From Neonectria sp. B-13 (Eukaryota; Ascomycota; Sordariomycetes; Hypocreales; Nectriaceae), in contig NOKP01000011.1 of assembly GCA_002682825.1 (NCBI GenBank), positions 310,420-374,419 on the forward strand: DNA of 64,000 nucleotides, in the 5' to 3' direction. Made by a program: the position numbers and the translations under genes. Shown piece by piece: positions 34,541 through 46,113 of this stretch; position 1 is the stretch's first letter, and every line of letters starts with the position of its first letter. Below the pieces are notes generated by a model. That model did not search any database. It worked only from the letters and a program-made list of their open reading frames with translations, and was not told where the DNA came from.

Positions 34541-35897
34541 CAGAGCAGGGGGGGTGGGTGGCAGGTGGAGAGGCGTAGGAGCAAGAGCCGGAGGAGGACC
34601 GTGAGAGGGACCGTGAGGGTGAGGGCGAAAGGGCTTGTCGAGGCTGAGACGTCGGAGAGGAGAGACAAGAGAAAAGCAGCGAGAAGGCACGGAGACAGTA
34701 ATTACAGTGGAGGTCGAGGCAAGGCAAGGAGGAATAAGCAAAAAAGAAAAGAAACCCCAAAACCAGCCCCGGCGGGGTCGCCTGTAGTAAACAAGGACGG
34801 CGGGCGTGAAGACAAATAATGGATAGAGACGACGTGAACAGGAGGGAGGGGAAAGGATACCGAAGTGGAAGTAGAGTGTGGACGCGGAGGAGAGAGAGAG
34901 GGGAGGGGGGTGCGTGTACGGTGTACGATGAGGAGCCGAGTCAAACAAGGAAGAGGAGTACGAAGTACGAAAAGTCCCTTCTCGAGGTCGTCCTGTGCTA
35001 TACTATGCAGTGCAGCCTGTGAGCCAACAAGCAAAAACGGGAAGGGAATCAATCCTACAAAATCTACAGGCCGGATGAGGATGGATGGACGGAAGGTAGG
35101 CAAGGGAAAAGGGAAAGGGTCCCAGGGCCCCGGGGCGGGAAAAGGAAAACGGATTGGATGGAGCAACTCTCCCTCCACCAACACGTCGGCGGCGGCGGCG
35201 CGCGCGGAATCAGACAAGGGAACGGTCAAGACAGTAATAGTCGGAGAGAGAAGTGAGAAAAGAAAAATTGTAGGACAGGGATTGTACATAGTATTCACAC
35301 AGACGCGGGCCGTATTCACAAGATTCACAAGGGACAAGACAGCGCAGTGTGCTTCATGTCCATCCATCCATTCATCCATCCATCCATCCACCCATTCATG
35401 GTACGTACGAAACCCAGAAATCAGAAGAAAAAAAGAGGATCCTCTCCCGGGGTGTCGGGGCAGGTTTGAGACAGGTTGGTTGAGCGGCCATGCCACGGTA
35501 CCGTATTCCAAGACGTTGATGTGCATGCATACGAAATACACATCACACATCACCTACATGAAAAACACCACTGTCTTGCTTGTTCACCCAGCAGGCTCCC
35601 TGCTTTCTCGGTGGTTTTCCACCCCCGTGTCGGTCTGATGTGATTGCCGGGGTGAGTGTGTGACGCTGGCTTGTCCCCCTTCCAGCGCGTCCCGTCCCTT
35701 CTCAGGCCGGGCTCGGTGGATGAATGGATGGGTGAAATGGCTGAATGGGATGGCTCCCGGGCATTTTGTCCAGCCCAGCATTGTCCTCGCAGGGGTCCTT
35801 GTCGGTTGTCAATGTCAGGTACCAGCGCACCAGCAGCATGGATACTTATACTACCTACGGATGGAACATGCATTTGCTGCACTCCACCACTGCGAAG

Positions 35898-35965
35898 CAC
35901 CCAGCACCCAGCACCCAGCACCCAACACCCAACACCCAACACCCAACACCCAGCACCCAGCACCA
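35898..35965. repeat. 7-bp minisatellite CACCCAG/CACCCAA
   Basis: About ten tandem copies of a seven-base unit that alternates between CACCCAG at the edges and CACCCAA in the centre. It is not the fungal telomere repeat TTAGGG. Confidence 0.9.
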
Positions 35966-37983
35966 AGCGCTGCACTGCACTGCACCGCACGCTGTTCTGC
36001 TTACGCTGGTACGATGGATCCTGAAAAGACTCCTTTCTTTAGACCTTCGTTGATGCCTAGTCATCCTTCCCAAAGAACCCAGCGTATCCAGAGCAAAGCA
36101 AAGCAAGCCAAGTCAAGTCAACCAACCGCAAAACAATGGAGTCGGACAATTTCATCCACGGACCCGAACGAACCCCCAATCCCCATCGCCCATCGCCCAT
36201 CGCCACCCGCCGGGCGGTCGTCGTTTCGTCCCCGTCTCCTCTTTCGCATTTCCCGCTCCCAAGGCCGCGGTACAGCCCGGCGCCGCAATTGGACCTTGGT
36301 CGCCTGGTCCCCTGTACTGCTAGGGGGCAGAGTCACAGGGGTGGCCCGTGGAACAGAGACGAGGAGCCCACAGCACAGCATGGGGACGACAAGCCTGCGG
36401 AAGCAGAGGAGCCAGCCCACTGAGGGAGAAGAAGAAGAAGAAAAAAATGGCGGCGGATAGCGAGCAGAAACGAACCAGCTTTTCTGGCAGACGGAGCCAG
36501 TCAGTCCCAGGACCGGGGACATTTCGGATGGATGGCGGCGTCTACCCTTCCCCTCGGAGCACGGGTTTGCAAGGGCGACGAACAGCTCCAGCCAGTAATA
36601 CCGACCAGCTGGCCTGAGCCCACCCGAACCCGAACCCCCGGAGCCATGGAAGTGGTAGGCTAGGGGTAGGGGACGGGGACGGGGACGGGGCCCGGCGGGT
36701 TGCTGCCCCGGGGGGGCTCGTAGCGTGGGCGGCCAGTTGGTTGCTGGTTAGGCGCTTTCCCAGGCCTTGGAAGCCGAGCTCCCAGCGAGCTAGTTAAGCT
36801 ACCCAGGCGTTGTCTGGATCGGAGGCGCAAGGCCGGGATCGGCAGGGCATTCACATGGCAGAATGGGATGGATGAACCGACGAAGCCGGTGCTCGCGACC
36901 GATGGAGCCGCTGCCCACAACCGACGAAGCCATTGATGATGCCCTGGAGCCATTGATGGATGCCCTGAATCTATCGTGACCATGACCGACTGAACCGCCC
37001 CGTAGCATCAGCAACACGTCGCCCTCGGACCCTTTCCTTTCCCTTTCCCCTGCAACTAACTGGCCGAACCGAGATTCCCACCACGCCCATGAACCCCATG
37101 AACCAACCGTTCGTTACGCCTCGTGAATCACGAGACGGGCAGCCATTAACGCCGTTACCTATGGCCGTGCGGGTGCGTGTCCATTGATTGATGGATACCC
37201 TTCGCGAAAAGTGAAACAAAACAGGACAGAATACTTGGTGTAAACAACTGCAGCTCGTATTGAACCATCCAGCCCGTCGTCCGTCCTTGCATCCAGCCCG
37301 CTGCCCTGAGGCCGACCAACAGCGCTGTAAATGCCATCATACCCCACGTCATGGCTTCAGTTCAGTCCCAGCTCCAGCTCAGACATGCGTGTCATGCCAG
37401 CTTCTGGCACGTGTGTCATCGGGCCAGCCGCCAAACCCATATTTCCTCTCCGTCTCTGTCTGTCTGTCTCTCTTTCTCTCTCTTCGCGGTGCGGTGGATC
37501 CATCTCAAGCCACCCAAAAGCAATCTCATCTCATCGCGACCCGTAAGTCTCCAACGAACACGAAAGCAAATGCCCCGCTCTTCTTCACAACCCGGTTGCT
37601 GATACGCGAACTAGACCAGCAAGAGAATGGAGAAGAATGACGAGGACGAGAGACAAAGACGACCGGTGAAGGAAAAACAAAGACAATAACTCGGCCAGCC
37701 CAGTCCCGAGGAGAAACGGTAGGGCGCGTGGAGCATGGCATCTGCTACCTTTCTCTCCTCCAACCATCACGAACCGCCAACACTTCTGGATCCTCCAGTC
37801 GGAGGGTATCTTCCTCGTCATTCTTCTCCACGCGTTTCGAATGCATCGTCCTCGACAGTACAGTAGTTTCTGGATTTCCTACTTCTCTCTTTGATATCCC
37901 CACGCCTCGAGCCTCAAATCGAATCAAAGAGAAGCTAGAGAAACTTCTCTCGTCCCTTCGTCTCCTTCACCGTAAAACCCACC

Positions 37984-38136
37984 ATGCATGCAGTCAATCT
38001 TCATCTGACAGTCGACGATGCAGCTTACTACCACGCACACCTGCGTCTCGCTCGGCAGTTCCAAGCGGGGAATATCCTTGCGCGTCGTGCTGCTGTACCT
38101 GCAGCAAAGGCCGGTGAGAAGGAGAGGGAGAAATAA
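37984..38136 (+). CDS. Possible small ORF of 50 residues
   Basis: Starts in a good fungal context (CACC before ATG) after a CT-rich, leader-like region that contains a strong donor site (GTAAGT near 37544), so a spliced 5' leader is conceivable. The product, beginning MHAVNLHLTVDDAAYYHAHL and ending in KEREK, is balanced in composition, with an amphipathic, basic second half. I recognise no family. A chance frame is still quite likely. Confidence 0.22.
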   Translation: MHAVNLHLTVDDAAYYHAHLRLARQFQAGNILARRAAVPAAKAGEKEREK

Positions 38137-39191
38137 AACAAAGGGCTGCATCTTGAGCTTCCTCACGATGGAGCCCTTCTCTCTTATTAGCTACAGTAGC
38201 GGTTTGACAACTTGGCTAATTTGCAACCGTTCTGCTTGCTGCACGCTTCGCTGGACTTCTGCCGTGTAAGCCTCAACGTATGCCCCCTTGCGTGATCCTG
38301 ACTTCTGATTTCAGGAGTCGCTTTATAAGTCGTGCTGCAGTGTAAACTCGAACATCCCACTCGTTGCCGTCCAACAAAAGCCCCGTCTTCCGATTGGACT
38401 GTCCCCCAGATCCGGATGTGAGGCCATCCTCGTGTTCTGCGCCTCTCCACATCGTGGCATCCGTCTACATGGCCTTTGATGAAGACCCCCCCCCTTCAAA
38501 GATCCACGACGGAATGTACGTCCGTTAGCCGCAACGCAACGACACGTCAAATTAGCCGAGGAGACCGCAAATACGGGCATGCATGCATCTTCCCTGCTTC
38601 TGCCCAACGCACCTCCAACATGGGATGAACGAAGGATAGCCGTCTTGGACACCGCAACAGCCGAGACTTGGGCCCTCTTCCGAGACCGTTGTTGCAGGCG
38701 GTGACGGAGGCAAAGTGAAAAAAGAAACTGAATGTCAGCGCCCCCGGTTCCGCATATGCACGCCATCGCGATTGCTTTGGCTCTGCGAAGCAGAGTGGTT
38801 TGAGTGGGCGCCTACGGATGGCCGAGGACCCCTCTAAGCGAGGATCGAGGATTAGGTCTCGCGTATCGAGTCTAGGAATGCACAAGAGATTATCGACATA
38901 ATATTCCGTTGCGGCTGAGCCTCTCTCGCGCTCTCTTTTTTCTCTAGGTATCAAAATCGTCCCCTCCCCGTGGAGACAACCTCCACCCGGCCCGCAATCT
39001 AGACCCCCGATGTCCATTCTTAATCAAGGGCCCAGAACATCAAGTGAGGCCACAACCACCCGCTAAATCGCGGCGATTCTCTCCGACAGACGTCCGTACA
39101 GTACACTCAGCTCCATCGACTGGGTCACCGCTTTCCAGGAAGAAGGGGACCAAGCCACTCAAACTCAATACCATCTCACCTGATATATGAC

Positions 39192-39229
39192 AATCATCAT
39201 GCTGGCAGTGAATCATCATGCTGGCAGTG
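39192..39229. repeat. Perfect 19-bp tandem duplication
   Basis: The unit AATCATCATGCTGGCAGTG occurs twice, back to back, without a mismatch. This suggests a recent slippage event. Confidence 0.95.
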
Positions 39230-40395
39230 GCCGATAAAAGCTGCCGATTGCGTCGTGGCGGCCCCGTGACCGATCCGGGGATGTATCTTGCCGTGCCGTC
39301 CCGGATCTCCTCCCGTGGCCCGCACGCGCATGTAGTTGGCCTTTGCCATCCTATCAATTACCAGTCATTGTTGGTTTATTTGTGTACTGGCCAAGGTCAA
39401 AGCGAGACGCCCTCTTTCGTCCCTCTTTTGCCGATCACCTGCAGTCGAGACAATGAATGACACGCAGCCCGCGGACCGCCGTTGAATTCCTGGCTCTACG
39501 CGGTCCGACATGTCGGATGCCGGCTCTCGACGTACGTGTTCTATCGGGAATTGTTTCTTTCATTGATCCGAGTCACTCGCTCGGTACTACTCGGACTCAG
39601 CTCGCCACATAACACGGAGTGTAGGCCTCTGAAATGCAAGCTGTATCGCATGTCTGACCGGTTTGTTTCGTATCCGAATATGCAGATGCCATTGTAATCC
39701 GGATGTTTGTCAATAGTTGGCATGATCAGCCCTGCACAGCCCGAGACCTTGGCCGTCAAGGGAGAAGAACGTAGGTGGCGTCAAATATGATGTGCCGTCT
39801 GCCACGGACCACCGCAAAGAGCAAACACTACCAAGTCCCCGGCGGTCGAGAACGCGTGTGAAACAAGACATGATCTACCTTCAGTCACGGACCAACGAAA
39901 CAAACATGTCTGAGATCTTCAGCCGCTGGAAGATGAAGGTGCAATAAAACCACCATCGGCAGCCTGTCACGGATGACGAACCAACAAACAAACAAACATG
40001 TCAAAAAGAAGAGTGTCACTGTTTCGGATGAGGACTCGCTGAGGGTTGCCGGCTCAGACCCTCTAGCCTATCCCGCCACCTCGACGGCTCCCGCCACCTC
40101 GATGTCAACCTGTTTTAGTTCTGTCATTATCGATTCATTTGTTTGAATTATTGCCGTCATGTCTCGCTTGTAGGAAGAAGTGCCCGCTGCCGATGCCAGG
40201 CCGCCGATCGAACTAAAGAAAACAAAGTAAAAAAAAAAGCATTCTCTGCCGTCTCCAAACGCCATGCCATGTCCATTCTTGAAAACCGTGACGCCAAAAA
40301 AAAAAGGTAACCGGGTGAACCAGGCTGCGTCAGAACGGCTGTGCTGTGTCTGATAATCCTCCACTCCCAGGCGTTGCTCCTTGCAGACCATCCCT

Positions 40396-41106
40396 CTAGT
40401 CCTGTATGTCATCGTGCCCGCGATCGTCGTCATCATCGTTGCCCTTGAACTGGACCTTGAGCACGCCCAGCGCAACGCCAACAGTCAGCGCAATCAGGAA
40501 CAGCAGCATGGCGCACATGGCGAAGATGCAGATCTTCTGCTTGCGCTTCTTACGCAGCCGCGCCTCGGCCACGGGCCCCAGTTTGTGCGATCCGTTCTCC
40601 AAGCTCGACCCGGCGCTGCCGTAGGGGTTCGGTGACGGCGGATGCGCCGAGTAGGGCGACGGCGGGGCGTAGTGCGACGATCCCGGCGGCGTGGGCTGCA
40701 CGGCGGGGGGCCGCGCGGGCGAGGGCGAGTGTGAGTGTGAGGCCGTGTCGAGCGGCGAGTATGCCGACGGCGGTTGCGTCGGGTCGTACGGCGGAGGCGG
40801 GCCGGACGGGATGGCAGGACCTCCTTGCGGGTCGGGGACGGCCCACGGCGAGGGCGCGGGCCCGGGCGAGAGGCGGCTGCCGTTCGGGGAGGAGGACGAG
40901 TGGTGAGGCGAGTATGACGGCATTGTGTGGAGGTGGGAGGGCTGCTGATGGTGATGTGACGACATAGGTGAAATGCCGCCCACCGCCGAGTTCACGCCCA
41001 GGGACGGTCTGGAGCCGCCGGGCTGGTACGGCGAGTCGTCCGGGTACGCGGCGTCGGGGATGGACTGCGACGGGTGGCTGCCGTGCGAGGGGTCGTGAGG
41101 ATCCAT
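40396..41106 (-). CDS. Proline-rich protein with one C-terminal membrane segment
   Basis: A single exon of 236 residues from ATG at 41106 (MDPHDPSHGSHPSQS). Residues 1-180 are Pro/Ser/His/Gly-rich and look disordered, with PPPPYDP near the middle, a match to the PPxY motif recognised by WW-domain ubiquitin ligases. A basic stop-transfer cluster RLRKKRKQK directly precedes a hydrophobic helix (about 192-216, ICIFAMCAMLLFLIALTVGV). A short acidic tail ends in DDDDDRGHDDIQD. There is no signal peptide, so a type II or tail-anchored orientation with the long arm in the cytosol is expected. I do not recognise an orthologue. The frame remains open upstream to 41259, but the first ATG gives the most natural start. 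An adaptor for Rsp5-type ligases is one possible role. Confidence 0.65.
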   Translation of the reverse strand: MDPHDPSHGSHPSQSIPDAAYPDDSPYQPGGSRPSLGVNSAVGGISPMSSHHHQQPSHLHTMPSYSPHHSSSSPNGSRLSPGPAPSPWAVPDPQGGPAIPSGPPPPYDPTQPPSAYSPLDTASHSHSPSPARPPAVQPTPPGSSHYAPPSPYSAHPPSPNPYGSAGSSLENGSHKLGPVAEARLRKKRKQKICIFAMCAMLLFLIALTVGVALGVLKVQFKGNDDDDDRGHDDIQD

Positions 41107-42544
41107 GGCGGGACGAGGTTGACGAGGTTGACGATGATGGAGAGGAGAGAAGAGGACGGCCCGTCCTGCAACTGCAACAACAGCAAGCGGTCTGACACGC
41201 GGGGGATGAGACTGCGAGTTCCGCTTGATGACGGCGGATGCAAGACCAAGTCGCGTCACACTGCCGGGGAATCGATCTGTCCGTCAAAGTGCGTCTGTCT
41301 ATCTCAGTCGTAAATTATACAGTGTCCCGTTGAAAGCTAGTTCTCGGCAAAGTCGCGGTCACAATCCCACGGTGTAGTCGCAGAAGAAAGAAACAATTGG
41401 CAACGGGGCCGGACTCGCCCGGCGGGAGAATGAGGCTGAGTCGCCAACTGGGCTGAAGCCGATCTGACTGACGGGCACGCTTGTGCTTTGTTATTTTTTT
41501 TTGGCGGGTTGGTGTCTATACCGGCCCAAAGAGAAGGGCAAAAAACGGAGGATCTCTTAACTCATCGCAAAAAGGAAGACAGAAAGAAGCAGAGGGCTGA
41601 AAGGGTGGACTGAGGAAAAAGACCCCAGACTACCCTCTTTACCTTCCTCCCTAAATCCCGGATACAAGGCAGAGGCCCAAATAGACCCCCACCAGAAAAG
41701 CACTGCCTCCATCGCCGAGTCCCCTGGGCCCTGGCTAATGCCTACCGGAACCACGGCCGGTTCCATTGGGACTGGCCAAAGATAGCAAGGCACGCTGCCG
41801 GGATCCGCGATAGGAATGAAACACAGCCTCAAACTATGGGGAATAGCTTCGAAGTGGCGCCAAGGCCCCTGGCAGGGGGATTGTTTGCCAGTTGCCAGAT
41901 CAATTAACAGTCTCTCCGTACGAACGAAGTAGGTACGTGGTGGGTAGTAGATTCGTAGAACTAGGTAATTTGCAGCAAGCGGTAGGCCGAGGCCGAAACC
42001 GAGAAGCCAAGAGAAGTTGAGAATGAGAACCATGGATGCGGAGACGGCGAATTGAGATTGCCCTCCGGCACGGTCCAGACCCTTTTAAAGTTGGCTATGC
42101 CGCTTAATAACTAACTACGCACTAAACATCATGCTAGCATCGTCCATACCTTTATTCCGAGTGGTGTTTTGTTACAATTGTCGGGTAATTAGTGCTGATA
42201 GACCTCTCTCTGATTATCAAGGGCCTTCCAATGTAAATCAAAATCAAAAAGTGAGTCGCTACTCTACATGCAAACATGTCGCTGTTGTTGCACCTCTCCC
42301 CTCTCCCTGCCATCCCTGAATCCCTGCAACACTCCACATCGTCTTTCCCTGTTGAAGCTCGCTCCTCCTCCTAACCCAACCCAATACCAACATTTTCTGC
42401 CCTCCTGCACATATCGATATTAGTACATAAATTTTCGCTCATCAGGAATCACCGTCCCGTATCGCTTAACCGCTTGTGTTGCTCCTCCGGTTTGTTACCC
42501 ACCCATATGTTGAATCGGTGCCTATTGCAACCCAAAACTGACGT
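41107..42544. other. Intergenic region
   Basis: Promoter of the proline-rich protein gene and the 3' flank of EFR3. One minus-strand frame (41557-42033) begins with a hydrophobic stretch downstream of a CTTTTAAAG-like box but is not otherwise protein-like. No feature is accepted. Confidence 0.4.
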
Positions 42545-45500
42545 CTAATAAGGGGGCCTCATCACGTTGCCCAGGCTTCCCTCGCCCGATCGGCTGTCAA
42601 TACCCCGGAGAAGATCCTGCAGGTCCATACCCTTCCCGCTGTCTTGCTGGGTCCGTTCGGATCGGGCAAATGTGCTCTCCCCACCCCGGCTGCGGAGACT
42701 ACGCCTCCCTGACTTAAACCCTTGGTCCTGGAAGGACACTTCTGTCGAGTGAATCGGGCTCTTCTTACCGCCCAGCTGACCGACGTTTGGCAGTGGTGGG
42801 ACGGGAGGTACGATGTCATCCTCTTCTGCGGCTTCGTCGTACAGGTCCGGTGGTCCTTCGAGGGGCGGGTGTGCGCTCAGGGGACCTCGGCGTCCCAATG
42901 AGGCAGACCGCTTGGGACCACTGGTCGGACTAATCGCCTGCTGCTGCTCGGCCTGCGCAGGTGGGTTAAAGCTGATCTCTGAAGGGCTGTAGTCGTAGCT
43001 GACCATGCTGTCCCCGCTGTCGTCGTCCGCGCCGGCAAGACCGGCTGTCTTGGGTGGAGGGTTCCCCGACAACACCAGCTTCAACTGGTCCACGGATGCA
43101 ACACCACCACGGCTAGACGTCGACATCGATGGGGAAATGGCACTGCGCATGCTGCTCTTCCGCGGCTTGGCCGTCCCTTCCCGTTCTCGTTCCTGGTTCG
43201 TATGGGCCGAGTGTGGCCTCAAGTTGAATTGGCTTCCGTACGGCGAAATCAATCCGTTACCGTTTCCGTTGCCATTCGCGCCGCTCGTGTTGACCGCGAG
43301 GTGGCCCCGGGTGGTAAGCGAGGTTCCCGTCTTGGATCCTGTCAGTGATTCCGACTTGCCAACCGACGCTAGCATAGCCACGGCCGCATCTCTGGACCAG
43401 TCTGTCAGCATCTGCTCGCGGAAAATAGGCGGCAGGTCAGATTGAGGCTCAGAAGTGGGAGCGGAGCCCATGGTAGATCCCAAGATGGGCCCCGAGAATC
43501 CACGCCCAGGTGAGGTAGCGGGACTACCTGGGGGTGTCCGGAAGCTCTCCTCGTAGCTGGTGGCGATGCACTCGACAAGAGAGCTCCGGTCATCGAACGG
43601 CAGCAGTTCTTCCCTTTCCAGCACGTTGACATCCCAACGAGGCTGCGGTCGCACCTCGCCTGGGTTTCCTACGAGATCGACTGCAGGTGGGGGAACATGA
43701 ATTCCTTCCACCCAGAAGCCCTTGCTTCGGCGTCGTACCACCTCATTCTGAATTGCCCTGCCCACCACAGAAGCCTCGAAGCCGAACTTCTCCGTCAGTG
43801 CCCAGAAGTATCCATGGCACAAGGCAGCCACTCGCACTTTGTGGATAGGCGTATCGATATCCTGGATCTCCTCCTGCAGCCGGTAAACCATCGGCACACC
43901 GTGCCTGGTAGAGTTGACTCCGAGCTTGAAAACAAGCTTGGTGAGAAGGACATGGAGCAGGACCAGGTCGTTTTCGTACTCGACAAACTGTAGCGCGTTA
44001 TCATAGATGACAAGATGCAGCAGTGGCAGGAACTGCAGTTGTCCTGATCTCGAAGTTCGTTCCCGGTTGGAGGAGCTGGAGACTATTCGGCGGGCCTGGT
44101 TCGACTTGGCCAGTTCCCGGTTAACCTTGATAGATGAGCGAGAGCGTGGCAAGGTCTCGTCTCTCGCCTTTGCGTCATTGGGGGTAGCCTCGCGGTCGAG
44201 CCATGTTACTAGGGCATCGACGTATGCTTTCCTGACTTTCCCATCAGGATCGCGGAGGAGCCAGTGGGTACCTTCCCAGACCTGCAACGGGACCGGATTC
44301 CGTGACAAGGCCCGGTTGCCTGTAAGCTTCTTCTGAGGGTTGGCAACCATGAGAATGGCCTTGACGACGGTGAGGGCTGAAGCCCTCCCAGCATTGAGGC
44401 TAAAATAGTGGTCAACCTGCGACTGGCCCTCAGTCAGTTCGACAGTCGACACGCCAGGGCCAGCGTCATTGGTTCCTCCTGCCTTCTCTCCAGGGGAGGA
44501 ATTGTTGCTAGAGGATCGGGACGGCTTCAGGCGGACAATGACGGCGGCAATCATGTCCGAAATCTGGTCTGCATAATAGACGTGGGTGGCGAGGTCGCCG
44601 ATACACAATTCGAGTCGTCCTAGAAGCTCCTTGGTTTGCAGGCGCGTGCCCTGCTCGACGTCCGTTGCGCTTCCATCGTCACTTTGGCCAGTAGAGCTCC
44701 GTAGCTTGAATAACTTTCGCATCTGCTTGATCAGTCCGAGGAGGACATCCATGACACTTAGTCCAATGAGATTTACATCGGATCGCAACAGAGAGCTCAT
44801 CATTGTCGTCAGCGCCAACTGCTGGGTAAGAGTCTGTTCCTCAATGGGAATTCTCAGGAGAGTATCCAACGCGGCGACTAGAATAACATAGCGGTCCTGC
44901 ACAGGGGCCCATCGCGAGATGATGTTGTAGATGGAGACGGCCCAGCCACTGTCGCGCTCCCTATCCTTGTTGAGAGTGAAAACGGAATCGCCCTGGCTCA
45001 CGCGCTCAAGTATGAACTTTAACAGGCAGACAGTGGCGCTGTGGATCTGGGAACGGTTTGGGACGACGAAGATGGTCTTGAGGCACTCCATTGCCAGGAC
45101 GCCAATGTCTTCCTCCGCCAGCTTGTCGACATCAAGGGCAGTTCCAGTCATGGCAACAGGGTTCGTGTCGCCGGCAGTATCGACGGTCGCAATGCTAGTT
45201 CTACGCTTCAGTAGCTTCTCAGAGTCACCCTGCTCCCCAGCCTCGACGCGCTGTTGCAGCACATCCAAGAAGTCCTCGTTGTCGGACCACAAGTTCTCGA
45301 GAATCCGGGGAACAATGACATCCATCTGGCGACCGGTGATGGAGGAGAGGGCTTCCGCAGTGGAAATGCTCCGAATTGCCTCGAGCCCAGCATTCCTCCA
45401 GCGCATCTGAACGGGGTTGCTCACGGGATCCTTTCCTGGCGTGTGATGGGGTGAAGCGAGCTGAGTATAGAGTTGGACAATGTCTTCGTACTGGCGGAGG

Positions 45501-46113
45501 TAAACTTGGTCGGCGGAGAGGAGGGTGCCATCGTGGTAGTCGCAGAAGGCCTCGAAGGTGGGCAGGGACGATTCGATCATGGTAATATCATCGGAACGGA
45601 GGACGGTGTCGAGGACCCTGAGGACGTAGGGGGCGATGAGGACGACATCTTTGTGGAGTTTTTCGATGAGGGCAGCGAGGATCTGCAGCGTCACCTGGAC
45701 GTTTCTGTGAGGCGGGTAGCCGAGGGTTAGTATTGGGCGGTTCACAAGGGCGAGCACGGGGCAGGGAGAAGCCTAGGAAGGGGAGGGAAGCTGGTTGCGG
45801 TCGTTTCGGGCAGTTTGGGGGGCTAAGCGGGAGGGCGAACGACGGATGGAGAAGATAGATCGGATGCGTCGGTACCCGAAAGATGCGCGCAGACGTACCC
45901 AAAGCGCAAGCGCCAAACATCACTGGCTGTCTTCTTCTCGAGAAAGGCGCCAATCTTCTGGATCTTGGTGCGGCGGCTGGTGGCATAGTAGAGCAGATAG
46001 CTGAGCTCGCTGCTGTTGGGCTTGATGTCGACGGCACCCTTGGTGGTCCGGGGATAGCACTTCAGGACCAGGACCTGGTGTTTGGGTCGACACTTTTGCT
46101 GGAGGGCGTTCAT
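42545..46113 (-). CDS. EFR3: EFR3, plasma-membrane anchor of the PI4-kinase complex
   Basis: Exons 46113-45899 and 45704-42545 (intron 194 bases, with ACTAAC before the acceptor) join to 1124 residues. The N-terminus MNALQQKCRPKHQVLVLKCYP with its basic residues and two Cys fits the palmitoylated membrane-binding end of EFR3 proteins. SSELSYLLYYATSRRTKIQK and the segment GNVQVTLQILAALIEKLHKD are characteristic. Residues 1-700 are helical ARM/HEAT-like repeats; the remainder is Ser/Pro/Gly-rich and probably disordered. EFR3 recruits the PI4-kinase Stt4 with Ypp1 to cortical patches and so controls plasma-membrane PI4P. The family's long disordered tail is usual in filamentous fungi. Without the small first exon the N-terminal membrane anchor would be lost from the model. 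Identity is strong. Confidence 0.9.

Larger units (their letters stand above)
34541..40395. other. Gene-poor region of about 5.9 kb
   Basis: No gene of ordinary size can be supported. Open frames of 250-280 codons on both strands (for example 34702-35553 and 35660-36460) are low in complexity, cross simple repeats and have no domains. A (ATCC)n run lies at 35358-35395 and a G-rich (GGGGAC)n run at 36667-36690. A CT-rich leader-like stretch ending in CCC|GTAAGT (near 37543) is followed by the small open frame listed separately. Confidence 0.45.

Noticed and set aside
35898..35965. Tandem CACCCAG/CACCCAA array considered as telomeric or CRISPR-like
   Set aside because: Unit differs from TTAGGG, there are no spacers, and CRISPR arrays are not expected in a fungal nucleus.
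35660..36460. 266-codon plus-strand frame
   Set aside because: Crosses the 7-bp minisatellite and simple repeats, no domain, and overlapping frames of similar size exist.
41557..42033. 158-codon minus-strand frame with a hydrophobic start and TATA-like box
   Set aside because: No recognisable domain; remaining composition is not protein-like enough to claim a secreted protein.
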